The notes under the pieces are model-generated. The model had not been told where the DNA came from and did not search any database. It worked only from the letters and a program-made list of their open reading frames with translations. Both the position numbers and the translations under genes were made by a program. From Streptomyces roseoverticillatus (GTDB lineage Bacteria; Actinomycetota; Actinomycetes; Streptomycetales; Streptomycetaceae), in contig NZ_JOFL01000029.1 of the NCBI RefSeq assembly GCF_000719265.1, forward strand, positions 3,818 to 67,817: 64,000 nt of DNA, in the 5' to 3' direction. Positions within the stretch are counted from its first letter, which is position 1. Every line of letters begins with the position of its first letter. Of the stretch, positions 8,642 to 20,566 are shown in pieces.

Positions 8642-8875
8642 GGGCGGAGTGTAGGAACCCGGGCGGGGCACCTCCGGGACGGTTCGCTCGTTCCATGGAC
8701 GGGTGACACCGCGGGTGACACCCGGCCCGGGTGATGACGGACCTCCCGGCGCGGCGGGGTCCTCGCTTACGATGGCCGTTGCGGCGGGGACTGTCCCGTC
8801 GTGCCCGCGTACCCGCCCCCTGCCCACGGCGGGGGAGAACCGGTGCCAGGCCCGACCGGCAAGGAGCTAGCCTAC

Positions 8876-11692
<2,817 letters not shown>

Positions 11693-11729
11693 ACCCGTTG
11701 TAGGGAGTAAACCCGTTCGCGGGTAGCGG

Positions 11730-11772
11730 GGCGGGGCGGGCCTCCCGGGTGATCCGGGGGTCCCGCCCCGCC
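11730..11772. terminator. bidirectional hairpin between secA and the Rv3235-family gene
   Basis: GGCGGGGCGGG (11730-11740) pairs perfectly with CCCGCCCCGCC (11762-11772), and the inner bases continue the stem to a GTGAT loop. It lies between two convergent genes and has no U tract. Confidence 0.6.
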
Positions 11773-11782
11773 TCGCCGCATG

Positions 11783-12286
11783 TCAGCGGTGGGTGCCGCC
11801 GAGTTCGACGGCCGAGCAGCGCCACCGCTGGTCGGTGCAGTGCTCCAGGCGGAAGGCGAGGGCGAGCAGCCGGTCCCCCGCCGCGATCCTGGCGAAGGCC
11901 TCGATGACGCCGGGGGAGGGCCGGAACTCGTCGCAGTGCCGGACGGCGGGGCTGCGGCCCGGCGGGGCGGGTCGCAGGGGCGCGTAGGGGGCCAGGACGG
12001 CCAGCTGGTCGTACGCGGCGCCCAGGGTGTGGCCGAGCATCCAGTGGACGGGTCGCTGGCCGCTGAGGGTGAGCAGGAGCCGTTCGGCGAACCAGTAGCG
12101 GGGGAGGCGCTCGCGCTCGCGGCGGCGCGCGGCGGCGGGGGCCGCGTGGGGCCGCCGGGCGTCGGTGCGCCGCGGGGGCGCGGTTCCCGCGCCGGGCCTG
12201 GTCGTGCGGGCGGCCGTCCTGCCGCCGGTGGGCCTGGTGCCTGCCGTCCTGCTGCCGGTGGTCCTGCTGCCGGTGGTCCTGTTCAT
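11783..12286 (-). CDS. Rv3235 family protein
   Basis: A 167-residue protein of the actinobacterial family typically encoded beside secA; function unknown. The first 55 residues are a low-complexity Arg/Thr/Gly/Pro tract with repeated TTGSRT-like units. The conserved core begins near ERLPRYWFAERLLLTLSGQRPVHWMLGH and continues through AYDQLAVLAPYAPLR and VIEAFARIAAGDRLLALAFRLE to a Trp/Cys-containing end (TDQRWRCSAVELG). There is no signal peptide or membrane helix. The true start could be later than 12286, because the repetitive N-terminus carries no conserved signal. Confidence 0.75.
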   Translation of the reverse strand: MNRTTGSRTTGSRTAGTRPTGGRTAARTTRPGAGTAPPRRTDARRPHAAPAAARRRERERLPRYWFAERLLLTLSGQRPVHWMLGHTLGAAYDQLAVLAPYAPLRPAPPGRSPAVRHCDEFRPSPGVIEAFARIAAGDRLLALAFRLEHCTDQRWRCSAVELGGTHR

Positions 12287-12585
12287 GCTGATCGCCCCCT
12301 GTGCCGCCCGGCCCGGTGGATTACCGGGCAGTAGCTTTCGGTGGTGATCTTCTATCGAGGGACCGGAAGGCCATCAAGGACGGCGGACCGCGCCGTCCGG
12401 CCCATCGGCGTTTCACCTATTCGGGGGACCGGCGGGGAGTGCGGGGCGGCCGGGCGGCACGCGTCGTGACGCGAGGCGCCGCAGAGCCGCCCGCAGGCGC
12501 CTCACCTGCACTTCGAAGGGGGACCCTCGCCCGTATGCTGATCCCGCAGTCGAAAAGTCCCCGGAATCGAAGGAAAGCGGCGGTC
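12287..12585. other. divergent intergenic region, about 300 bases
   Basis: This separates the Rv3235-family gene from the DUF6912 gene. It must contain promoters for one or both. A TATGCT at 12533-12538 is a possible -10 for the plus-strand gene, but no matching -35 was found. No gene or strong hairpin was seen. Confidence 0.4.
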
Positions 12586-13092
12586 ATGCGCGTCTACGTC
12601 CCCTTGACCCTCCCCGGTCTCGCCGAGGCGCACAAGGCGGGAGCGCTGGGCCCGGCCCCGCTGGACGCCTATGCCGTCACCCCCGCCCTGCGCGAGTGGT
12701 ACCGCTCCGACGACGCCGAGGAGCTGGAGTACGCGGCCCTGGGCCGCGCCGCCGAGGGGTCGCTGCGCATGCTCGCCGCCGACCCGGAGGCGCCGCGCCG
12801 CCGCGTGGTCGTCGCCGTCGACGTGCCCGAGGGCGCCGTGGCCACCGGCCCCGAGCGCGGGCCGGACCAGGCCGCGTACGGCGAGGTGCGGCTCTCCGCG
12901 GCCGTGCCGCTGTCGAAGGCCGCCGCCGTGCACGTCGACGCCGGCGACGCCGAGGAGGACGTCGCGGCGGCCGCCGCCGCGCTGGGCGCCGCGGACCGCG
13001 GCGACGACGACGCGCGGTTCACCGTCGACGGGGCCGAGGACCACGACCTGATGTGGTTCGGCGTGCAGGAGATCCCCAACCTGCTCCAGTAG
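12586..13092 (+). CDS. DUF6912 family protein
   Basis: A 168-residue soluble protein matching the actinobacterial family I know as DUF6912, of unknown function. It begins MRVYVPLTLPGLAEAHKAG and ends with DHDLMWFGVQEIPNLL, both strongly conserved in appearance. The middle is acidic and Ala-rich (AGDAEEDVAAAAAALGAAD). ATG at 12586 is preceded by AAGGAAAG. A start as far up as 12301 is open but would translate intergenic sequence. The HAD gene follows 64 bases downstream, so the two may be co-transcribed. Confidence 0.75.
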   Translation: MRVYVPLTLPGLAEAHKAGALGPAPLDAYAVTPALREWYRSDDAEELEYAALGRAAEGSLRMLAADPEAPRRRVVVAVDVPEGAVATGPERGPDQAAYGEVRLSAAVPLSKAAAVHVDAGDAEEDVAAAAAALGAADRGDDDARFTVDGAEDHDLMWFGVQEIPNLLQ

Positions 13093-13156
13093 CCGGCAAG
13101 CTGCAGGTCAGGGATTTGCCGGAGGCTTTGTCACAGGGGCCCCGTACAGTTTTCGC

Positions 13157-13828
13157 ATGGGGAAGCACGAGGCGCGTGGGGCTCATATCGTCTGGGACTG
13201 GAACGGCACGCTGTTCCACGACATCGACGCGGTCATGGCGGCGACGAACGCCGCCTTCGCCGAGACAGGCCTGGAGCCGATCACCCTGGAGCAGTACCGC
13301 GAGCTGTACTGCGTGCCCATCCCGCGCTTCTACGAGCGGTTGATGGGCCGGCTGCCCACCGACGCCGAGTGGGAGCACATGGACCGGGTCTTCCAGCGGC
13401 ACTACCACGATCACCACCTGCGCTGCGGCCTCGCGGAGGGCGCGGAGACGCTGCTGGAGCGCTGGCAGGACGGCGGCGGCACCCAGTCGATCATGTCGAT
13501 GTACGGGCACGAGGACCTGCTGCCGCTCGTGCGCACCTTCGGCATCGAGCGCAGGTTCGTCCGGGTCGACGGCCGCACGGGCCCCTCGGGCGGCAGCAAG
13601 GCCGAGCACATGGCGCGCCACCTCGCCGGTCTGGAGGGCATACCCGCCGTGCGCACGGTCGTCATCGGCGACGCGCTCGACGACGCGGTGGCGGCGGCCC
13701 ACGTGGGGGCGCACGCCGTGCTGTACACCGGAGGTTCACACGACCGGGCGGGTCTCGTCGGGGCCGGTGTGCCCGTCGTGGACACGCTGATGGAGGCCGT
13801 CGCCGAGGCGGAGCGCCTCGTCGGCTGA
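13157..13828 (+). CDS. HAD family hydrolase with DWNGT motif
   Basis: A 223-residue haloacid dehalogenase-superfamily protein of the phosphoglycolate phosphatase/PGMB-like group. Motif I is DWNGTLF (residues 14-20), with nucleophile D14; the second acid, normally Asp two positions later, is Asn16. A helical cap follows (about residues 22-90), motif II is around MSMYGH, the Lys motif is in GGSKAEHMARHL, and the metal-binding acids are in VVIGDALDDAVAAAHVGA. The natural substrate is unknown. ATG at 13157 follows a short gap after the DUF6912 gene. Confidence 0.8.
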   Translation: MGKHEARGAHIVWDWNGTLFHDIDAVMAATNAAFAETGLEPITLEQYRELYCVPIPRFYERLMGRLPTDAEWEHMDRVFQRHYHDHHLRCGLAEGAETLLERWQDGGGTQSIMSMYGHEDLLPLVRTFGIERRFVRVDGRTGPSGGSKAEHMARHLAGLEGIPAVRTVVIGDALDDAVAAAHVGAHAVLYTGGSHDRAGLVGAGVPVVDTLMEAVAEAERLVG

Positions 13829-14175
13829 CCGCGCTGTGCAGAGTGTCAAAGTTCGGGCCCGGGTTTTGTACACAAACGGCTCATGACGGCTCCCCCGGGA
13901 AGAGCGATAGCCTTACCAGGTGATCAGCGCGATATCCAGCAGGGGCGACGGCGCCCCTGTCCTGCGCCCGGAGTGCCACGGCACCCGGGGAGCCGCTGTT
14001 CGCTCGGGCGGGGCGCGTCCCGTGAAGATGGCCACTCCTTCCATGAAGTTGGCCACGAACGCCCCTGTCACCCCTCATTCCGGCATACCGTCGAAGACGA
14101 CCGGAGACCCCGCGTCGCGACGTGATGCCTTCACCACCTATGTCACGCAACGGCGCGCGACAGGAGCCAGAGGAC
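13829..14175 (+). promoter_or_regulatory. long leader upstream of NAD-glutamate dehydrogenase
   Basis: This 347-base region contains an inverted repeat TTTGT-AC-ACAAA (13865-13876), a candidate promoter at 13884-13913, and a perfect hairpin CAGGGGCG-ACGG-CGCCCCTG (13940-13959) in the presumed leader. An open frame from 13920 to 14237 overlaps the real gene but has no conserved look, so it is taken as untranslated leader. Confidence 0.45.
13884..13913 (+). promoter_or_regulatory. candidate promoter of the NAD-glutamate dehydrogenase gene
   Basis: TGACGG (13884-13889, preceded by A) and TAGCCT (13908-13913) are separated by 18 bases, close to the vegetative TTGAC / TAnnnT pattern. The TTTGT/ACAAA inverted repeat sits just upstream, where an activator or repressor could bind. 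Confidence 0.4.
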
Positions 14176-17100
14176 ATGCAGACCAAGCTGGACGAAGCCA
14201 AGGCAGAGCTGCTGGAGAGGGCGGCCCGCGTCGCTGAGAACAGCCCGGCCGGGGGGCAGCAACCGAATGGGCCGAAGAGCGAGGCGGGGCTCGACCCGGA
14301 GACCCTGACCGCGTACCTCCAGCGCTACTACCTGCACACCGCGCCGGAGGACCTGGCCGGTCGCGACCCGGTCGACGTCTTCGGCGCGGCCGTCTCCCAC
14401 TACCGCCTCGCCGAGAACCGCCCGCAGGGCACGGCCAACGTCCGGGTGCACACCCCGACGGTCGAGGAGAACGGCTGGACGTGCAGCCACTCCGTCGTCG
14501 AGGTCGTCACCGACGACATGCCCTTCCTGGTCGACTCGGTCACCAATGAGCTCTCCCGCCAGGGCCGCGGCATCCACGTCGTGATCCACCCGCAGATGGT
14601 CGTGCGGCGTGACGTCACCGGCCGCCTGCTCGAGGTCCTCGGCTCCAGCTGCGACGCCCACGGCGCCGGCAAGGACGCCGTCCTGCCGCACGACGCCGTC
14701 ACCGAGTCCTGGATCCACGTCGAGATCGACCGCGAGACCGACCGCGGCGACCTCAAGCAGATCGCCGCCGACCTGGTGCGCGTCCTCTCCGACGTCCGCG
14801 AGGCCGTCGAGGACTGGTCCAAGATGCGCGACGCCGCCCTGCGCATCGCCGACGCCCTGCCCGAGGAGCCCGCCCCGGCGGACGTCCCCGGCTCGGAGAC
14901 CACCGAGGCCCGCGAGCTGCTGCGCTGGCTGGCCGCCGACCACTTCACCTTCCTCGGCTACCGCGAGTACGAGCTGACGAAGATCTCCACCGACGGCGGC
15001 GAGGAGGACGTGCTCAGCGCCGTCCCCGGCACCGGCCTCGGCATCCTGCGCTCCGACCCCTCGCACCACGACGAGGACCACCACGGCCCGCACTCGCACC
15101 TCCCGCGCCCGGCGTCCCCGTCGTTCAACCGGCTGCCCGCCGACGCCCGCGCCAAGGCCCGCGAGCACAGGCGGCTGGTCCTCACCAAGGCCAACAGCCG
15201 CGCCACGGTCCACCGGCCCTCCTACCTCGACTACGTGGGCGTCAAGAAGTTCGACGCCGACGGCAACGTCACCGGCGAGCGCCGCTTCCTCGGCCTGTTC
15301 TCCTCGGCCGCGTACACCGAGTCCGTGCGCCGCGTGCCGGTGATCCGCCGCAAGGTCCAGCAGGTCCTCGCCGACGCCGGCTTCACGCCCGACAGCCACG
15401 ACGGCCGCGACCTGCTCCAGATCCTGGAGACCTACCCGCGCGACGAGCTCTTCCAGATCTCCGCCGACCAGCTGCGCTCCATCGCCACCAGCGTGCTCTA
15501 CCTGCAGGAGCGCCGCCGGCTGCGGCTGTACCTGCGCCAGGAGGAGTACGGGCGCTACTACTCGGCGCTGGTCTACCTCCCGCGCGACCGCTACACCACC
15601 GGCGTGCGGCTGCGCCTGATCGACATCCTCAAGGAGGAGCTCGGCGGCACCAGCGTCGACTTCACCGCCTGGAACACCGAGTCGGTCCTCTCCCGGCTGC
15701 ACTTCGTCATCCGCGTCGCACCGGGCGCCACCCTGCCCGACCTCACCGACGCCGACGCCGACCGCATCGAGGCACGCCTCGTCGAGGCCGCCCGCTCCTG
15801 GGCGGACGGCTTCGCCGAGACGCTGACCGCCGAGGTCGGCGAGGAGCGCGCCGCCGAGCTGCTGCGCCGCTACGGCCAGGCCTTCCCCGAGGGCTACAAG
15901 GCCGACCACAACCCCCGCGCCGCCGTCGCCGACCTCGGTCACCTGGAGAAGCTGACCACCGCCGGCGGCGACCGCGACTTCGAGCTCAGCCTCTACGAGC
16001 CGGTCGGCGCGGCCCCCGGCGAGCGCCGCTTCAAGATCTACCGCACGGGCGAGCCGGTCTCCCTCTCCGCCGTCCTGCCGGTGCTCCAGCGCCTCGGCGT
16101 CGAGGTCGTCGACGAGCGCCCGTACGAGCTGCGCTGCTCGGACCGCACCACCGCCTGGATCTACGACTTCGGGCTGCGCATGCCCGAGCGGATCGAGGGC
16201 GACGACGCCCGCGCCCGCTTCCAGGAGGCCTTCGCGGCCGTGTGGACCGGCGCCGCGGAGAACGACAACTTCAACAACCTGGTGCTGCGGGCCGGTCTCG
16301 ACTGGCGGCAGGCCATGGTGCTCCGCGCCTACGCCAAGTACTTGCGGCAGGCCGCCTGGCCGTTCAGCCAGGCGTACATGGAGGACACCCTCAGCAACAA
16401 CGTCCACACCACCCGCCTGCTGGTCAACCTCTTCGAGGCCCGGATGTCGCCCGCGCTCCAGCGCGCCGGCAACGAGCTCATCGACGGCCTGATGGAGGAG
16501 CTGGACGGCGCCCTGGACCAGGTCGCGAGCCTGGACGAGGACCGCATCCTGCGGGCCTTCCTCACGGTCATCAAGGCCACGCTGCGCACCAACCACTTCC
16601 AGCGCGACGCGGACGGCCGGCCGCGCCCGTACCTGTCCGTCAAGCTCGACCCGCAGGCCATCCCCGAGCTGCCGGCGCCCCGCCCGGCCTTCGAGATCTG
16701 GGTGTACTCGCCGCGCGTCGAGGGCGTGCACCTGCGCTTCGGCAAGGTCGCCCGAGGCGGCCTGCGCTGGTCCGACCGCCGCGAGGACTTCCGCACGGAG
16801 ATCCTCGGCCTGGTCAAGGCCCAGATGGTGAAGAACACCGTCATCGTGCCGGTGGGCGCCAAGGGCGGCTTCGTCGGCAAGCGCCTGCCCGACCCGTCCG
16901 TGGACCGTGACGCGTGGCTGGCCGAGGGCATCGCCTCGTACAAGACGTTCATCTCCGGTCTCCTCGACATCACCGACAACATGGTCGGCGGCGAGGTCGT
17001 GCCCCCGAAGGACGTCGTCCGCCACGACGAGGACGACACCTACCTCGTCGTCGCCGCCGACAAGGGCACCGCGACGTTCTCGGACATCGCCAACGAGGTC

Positions 17101-19164
17101 GCCCAGTCCTACGGCTTCTGGCTCGGCGACGCCTTCGCCTCCGGCGGCTCGGCCGGCTACGACCACAAGGGCATGGGCATCACCGCCCGCGGTGCCTGGG
17201 AGTCGGTCAAGCGCCACTTCGGCGAGCTGGGCCACAACACCCAGACCGAGGACTTCACGGTCGTCGGCGTCGGCGACATGTCCGGTGACGTCTTCGGCAA
17301 CGGCATGCTGCTCTCCGAGCACATCCGCCTGGTCGCCGCCTTCGACCACCGGCACATCTTCCTCGACCCCACGCCGGACGCGGCCGTCTCGTACGCCGAG
17401 CGCCGCCGCCTGTTCGAGCTGCCCCGCTCGTCCTGGGCCGACTACAACAAGGAGCTGCTGTCCGCGGGCGGCGGCATCCACCCGCGCAGCGCCAAGTCGA
17501 TCCCGGTCAACGCGCACGTGCGGGCGGCCCTCGGCATCGAGGCGGGCGTCACCAAGATGACCCCCGCCGAGCTGATGAAGGCCATCCTGCGCTCGCCGGT
17601 CGACCTGCTGTGGAACGGCGGCATCGGCACGTACGTGAAGGCCTCCACCGAGTCCCACGCGGACGTCGGCGACAAGGCCAACGACGCGATCCGCGTCGAC
17701 GGCCAGGACCTGCGCGTCAAGGTCGTCGGCGAGGGCGGCAACCTGGGCCTGACCCAGCTCGGCCGGATCGAGTTCGCCTCGGCCGGCGGCCGGATCAACA
17801 CCGACGCGATCGACAACAGCGCCGGTGTGGACACCTCCGACCACGAGGTGAACATCAAGATCCTGCTCAACGCGCTCGTCATCGACGGCGACATGACCGT
17901 CAAGCAGCGCAACAAGCTCCTCGCCGAGATGACCGACGAGGTCGGCGAGCTCGTCCTGCGCAACAACTACGCGCAGAACGTGGCCCTGGCCAACGCCGTG
18001 GCGCAGGCCCCCAGCCTGCTCCACGCCCACCAGCGGATCATGCGCCGGCTCGGCCGGGACGGTCACCTGGACCGGGCCCTGGAGTTCCTGCCCACCGACC
18101 GGCAGATCCGTGAGCGGCTCTCCGCGGGCCGCGGCCTGACCCAGCCGGAGCTGGCCGTCCTCCTCGCCTACATCAAGATCACCGCGGCCGAGGAGCTGCT
18201 CGCCACCGGGCTGCCCGACGACCCGTACCTGGAGCGGCTGCTGCACGCGTACTTCCCGCAGCCGCTGACCACCGGCTACCTCGAGCAGGTCGACGGGCAC
18301 GCGCTGCGCCGGGAGATCATCACGACCGTCCTGGTCAACGACACGGTCAACAGCGGCGGCTCCACCTTCCTGCACCGTCTGCGGGAGGAGACCGGCGCCT
18401 CGCTGGAGGAGATCGTCCGGGCGCAGGCCGCCGCCCGCGCCATCTTCGAGCTGGGTTCCGTGTGGGACGCCGTCGAGGGCCTGGACAACGTGGTCGCGGC
18501 CGACGTGCAGACGCAGATCAGGCTGCACTCGCGGCGCCTGGTCGAGCGCGGCACCCGCTGGCTGCTCAACAACCGGCCGCAGCCGCTGGAGCTGGCCGGG
18601 ACGATCGAGTTCTTCCACGACGGTGTGGCCAAGGTCTGGGACGAGCTGCCCAAGCTGCTCAAGGGCGCCGACGTGGAGTGGTGGCAGTCCATCCACGACG
18701 AGCTGGTGGCGGCCGGGGTGCCGGACGAGCTGGCCGTGCGCGTGGCGGGCTTCTCCTCCGTCTTCCCGGCGCTGGACGTCGTCGCGGTCGCCGACCGCGC
18801 CGGCAAGGATCCGCTGGACGTGGCCGAGGTCTACTACGACCTCGCCGACCGGCTGCACATCACCCAGCTGATGGACCGGATCATCGAGCTGCCGCGGGCC
18901 GACCGCTGGCAGTCCATGGCCCGCGCCTCCATCCGCGAGGACCTCTACGCGGCGCACGCCGCGCTCACCGCGGACATCCTCTCGGTGGGCAACGGCTCCT
19001 CGACGCCGGAGCAGCGCTTCGCCTCCTGGGAGGAGAAGAACGCGGCGATCCTCGGCCGGGCGCGCACCACGCTCGACGAGATCCGCGGGTCGGACGCCTT
19101 CGACCTGGCGAACCTGTCGGTCGCCATGCGGACGATGCGCACGCTGCTGCGGACGCACTCCTGA
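14176..19164 (+). CDS. Large NAD-specific glutamate dehydrogenase
   Basis: A 1662-residue member of the giant NAD-GDH class, first defined in Streptomyces clavuligerus. It oxidatively deaminates glutamate to 2-oxoglutarate and ammonia with NAD, supporting glutamate catabolism. The N-terminal half carries ACT-like regulatory regions (such as DMPFLVDSVTNELSRQGRGI). The catalytic core has GKVARGGLRWSDRREDFRTE, VKAQMVKNTVIVPVGAKGGF (catalytic Lys), GEVVPPKDVVRHD and the Rossmann segment VVGVGDMSGDVFGNGM. ATG at 14176, after GAGCCAGAGGAC, gives MQTKLDEAKAELLERA. An in-frame start at 14122 is possible but less likely. A strong terminator follows. Confidence 0.95.
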   Translation: MQTKLDEAKAELLERAARVAENSPAGGQQPNGPKSEAGLDPETLTAYLQRYYLHTAPEDLAGRDPVDVFGAAVSHYRLAENRPQGTANVRVHTPTVEENGWTCSHSVVEVVTDDMPFLVDSVTNELSRQGRGIHVVIHPQMVVRRDVTGRLLEVLGSSCDAHGAGKDAVLPHDAVTESWIHVEIDRETDRGDLKQIAADLVRVLSDVREAVEDWSKMRDAALRIADALPEEPAPADVPGSETTEARELLRWLAADHFTFLGYREYELTKISTDGGEEDVLSAVPGTGLGILRSDPSHHDEDHHGPHSHLPRPASPSFNRLPADARAKAREHRRLVLTKANSRATVHRPSYLDYVGVKKFDADGNVTGERRFLGLFSSAAYTESVRRVPVIRRKVQQVLADAGFTPDSHDGRDLLQILETYPRDELFQISADQLRSIATSVLYLQERRRLRLYLRQEEYGRYYSALVYLPRDRYTTGVRLRLIDILKEELGGTSVDFTAWNTESVLSRLHFVIRVAPGATLPDLTDADADRIEARLVEAARSWADGFAETLTAEVGEERAAELLRRYGQAFPEGYKADHNPRAAVADLGHLEKLTTAGGDRDFELSLYEPVGAAPGERRFKIYRTGEPVSLSAVLPVLQRLGVEVVDERPYELRCSDRTTAWIYDFGLRMPERIEGDDARARFQEAFAAVWTGAAENDNFNNLVLRAGLDWRQAMVLRAYAKYLRQAAWPFSQAYMEDTLSNNVHTTRLLVNLFEARMSPALQRAGNELIDGLMEELDGALDQVASLDEDRILRAFLTVIKATLRTNHFQRDADGRPRPYLSVKLDPQAIPELPAPRPAFEIWVYSPRVEGVHLRFGKVARGGLRWSDRREDFRTEILGLVKAQMVKNTVIVPVGAKGGFVGKRLPDPSVDRDAWLAEGIASYKTFISGLLDITDNMVGGEVVPPKDVVRHDEDDTYLVVAADKGTATFSDIANEVAQSYGFWLGDAFASGGSAGYDHKGMGITARGAWESVKRHFGELGHNTQTEDFTVVGVGDMSGDVFGNGMLLSEHIRLVAAFDHRHIFLDPTPDAAVSYAERRRLFELPRSSWADYNKELLSAGGGIHPRSAKSIPVNAHVRAALGIEAGVTKMTPAELMKAILRSPVDLLWNGGIGTYVKASTESHADVGDKANDAIRVDGQDLRVKVVGEGGNLGLTQLGRIEFASAGGRINTDAIDNSAGVDTSDHEVNIKILLNALVIDGDMTVKQRNKLLAEMTDEVGELVLRNNYAQNVALANAVAQAPSLLHAHQRIMRRLGRDGHLDRALEFLPTDRQIRERLSAGRGLTQPELAVLLAYIKITAAEELLATGLPDDPYLERLLHAYFPQPLTTGYLEQVDGHALRREIITTVLVNDTVNSGGSTFLHRLREETGASLEEIVRAQAAARAIFELGSVWDAVEGLDNVVAADVQTQIRLHSRRLVERGTRWLLNNRPQPLELAGTIEFFHDGVAKVWDELPKLLKGADVEWWQSIHDELVAAGVPDELAVRVAGFSSVFPALDVVAVADRAGKDPLDVAEVYYDLADRLHITQLMDRIIELPRADRWQSMARASIREDLYAAHAALTADILSVGNGSSTPEQRFASWEEKNAAILGRARTTLDEIRGSDAFDLANLSVAMRTMRTLLRTHS

Positions 19165-19236
19165 CGGCGCGCGGGTACTGCGCCGGTGGGAAATCAGCGG
19201 GGGAAATGACGCACCGCTGACGCCGGAGTGAACAAG

Positions 19237-19275
19237 GGACGGCCCCGGGGACAAATCCCCCGGGGCCGTCCTTTT
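19237..19275 (+). terminator. Rho-independent terminator after NAD-glutamate dehydrogenase
   Basis: GGACGGCCCCGGGG (19237-19250) pairs perfectly over 14 bases with CCCCGGGGCCGTCC (19258-19271). The loop has seven bases and TTTT follows. This is the clearest factor-independent terminator in the first 50 kb. Confidence 0.9.
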
Positions 19276-19294
19276 GGCGTGCTATGAGGGACGG

Positions 19295-20566
19295 ATGAAG
19301 GCCGTTTCCCGGTTGACGTCCGGCCCCTCGGGCCCCGCGTCCCCCTCCTCAGCAGCCCTTTCCGCCTCCGCTCCGGCCGTCGCCGGGAGGCCCGCCGCCA
19401 AGGCCCCCGACCGGCCGGGCCCACCGGCGTACGCCCGGTACCAGGCCGCCCGGGCGGTGGCCCTCTACCTGGTGGTGGCGGCCGTCGGCTTCACGGTCAT
19501 GCTGCTGGTCAGCCGGCACTTCGGGCGGGCGCCGGAGGCGGTGCTGCGCCGCTGGGACAGCGGCCACTACCTGCACATCGCGCAGCACGGCTATCCCGGG
19601 GAGATCCCGTACGGCCCGGACGGCGAGCCCAAGTTCAGCAGGCTGGCGTTCTTCCCGCTGGTGCCCGCGCTGATCCGGGCGGTGCGCCTGGTGACGGGGC
19701 TGCCCGTGGTCTGGGCCGGGGTGGTGGTGTCGTGGACGGCGGCGTCCGTGGCGGCGGCGGGGGTGTTCCGGCTGGTGCGGGCGGTCGGCGGGCGGCCGGG
19801 CGCCGGGTACGCGTGCGTGGCGCTGTGGGCGTGCTCGCCGTACGCGTTCGCGCTGTGGGTGCCCTACTCGGAGGCCGTCTTCAGCGCGGCGCTGATCTGG
19901 ACGCTGTCGGCCGTGCTGGAGCGCCGCTGGCTGCCCGCGGCGGCGCTGTGCGCCCTGGCGGGGGCGGTGCGGCCGTCCGCGTCGGTGGTGGTGGGCACGG
20001 TGGGGCTGGCGGCCGGGTGGGAGCTGGTGCAGCAGCGGGGCTCCCGGCGCGCCTGGCGCGCCTGGGTGGCCCTGCTGACGGCCCCGCTGGGGATAGTCGC
20101 GAGCTGGCTGTTCCTGGGGAGCAAGGTGGGGCGCGTCGACGGCTGGTTCGAGGCCGAGCGCGCCTGGGGGCAGTCGTTCGACTTCGGTGCGGGGACGGCG
20201 CACGTGCTGAAGGACATGCTGCTGTACCGGCACGCCGGGCGGGTGGCCGACCTGCGGACCGCCGCGGTGATCGCGGTGCTGGTGCTGGGCGCGGTCGGGG
20301 TGTGGGCGCTGGCCAGGGACCGGCGGGTGCCGTGGCCGCTGGTGGCGACGGTCGCGCTGGCGTGGGTGCTGATAGTGGGAACGCCTGGTTCGCCGCTGTC
20401 CAAGCCACGCTTCATGCTGCCGTTCCTGCCGGTTCTGCTGCTGTTGGCGGCGAGGCCGCTCGCGCGTGCTCCGCTTGGGGTGCGGGTGTGTCTCTACGGT
20501 GGAGGTGCGGTGGTCTCGGGGTGGTACGCGGCGGGGTTGCTCGTGCTGTTCGAGGGCTCGCCGTGA
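19295..20566 (+). CDS. PIG-V-like multispanning mannosyltransferase
   Basis: A 423-residue integral membrane protein with an N-terminal Pro/Ala/Ser tail and about ten helices. It resembles the actinobacterial PIG-V (GT76-like, GT-C fold) family: RRWDSGHYLHIAQHGYP in the first extracytoplasmic loop holds the acidic residue expected for use of polyprenyl-phosphate mannose, followed by RLAFFPLVPALIRAV. These enzymes add mannose outside the membrane; the acceptor is unknown. ATG at 19295 is taken because it lies just past the upstream terminator. The last 73 bases overlap the convergent gtrA-like gene. Confidence 0.75.
   Translation: MKAVSRLTSGPSGPASPSSAALSASAPAVAGRPAAKAPDRPGPPAYARYQAARAVALYLVVAAVGFTVMLLVSRHFGRAPEAVLRRWDSGHYLHIAQHGYPGEIPYGPDGEPKFSRLAFFPLVPALIRAVRLVTGLPVVWAGVVVSWTAASVAAAGVFRLVRAVGGRPGAGYACVALWACSPYAFALWVPYSEAVFSAALIWTLSAVLERRWLPAAALCALAGAVRPSASVVVGTVGLAAGWELVQQRGSRRAWRAWVALLTAPLGIVASWLFLGSKVGRVDGWFEAERAWGQSFDFGAGTAHVLKDMLLYRHAGRVADLRTAAVIAVLVLGAVGVWALARDRRVPWPLVATVALAWVLIVGTPGSPLSKPRFMLPFLPVLLLLAARPLARAPLGVRVCLYGGGAVVSGWYAAGLLVLFEGSP

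Noticed and set aside
13920-14237. A 105-codon open frame overlapping the start of NAD-glutamate dehydrogenase.
   Set aside because: Its composition is unlike a protein, and a promoter is predicted at its edge; it is more likely the untranslated leader.
14143-19254. A 1703-codon open frame on the minus strand opposite NAD-glutamate dehydrogenase.
   Set aside because: It is an antisense by-product of high GC and codon bias; the sequence has Val/Asp/Gly runs with no domain, while the plus strand encodes an intact known enzyme.
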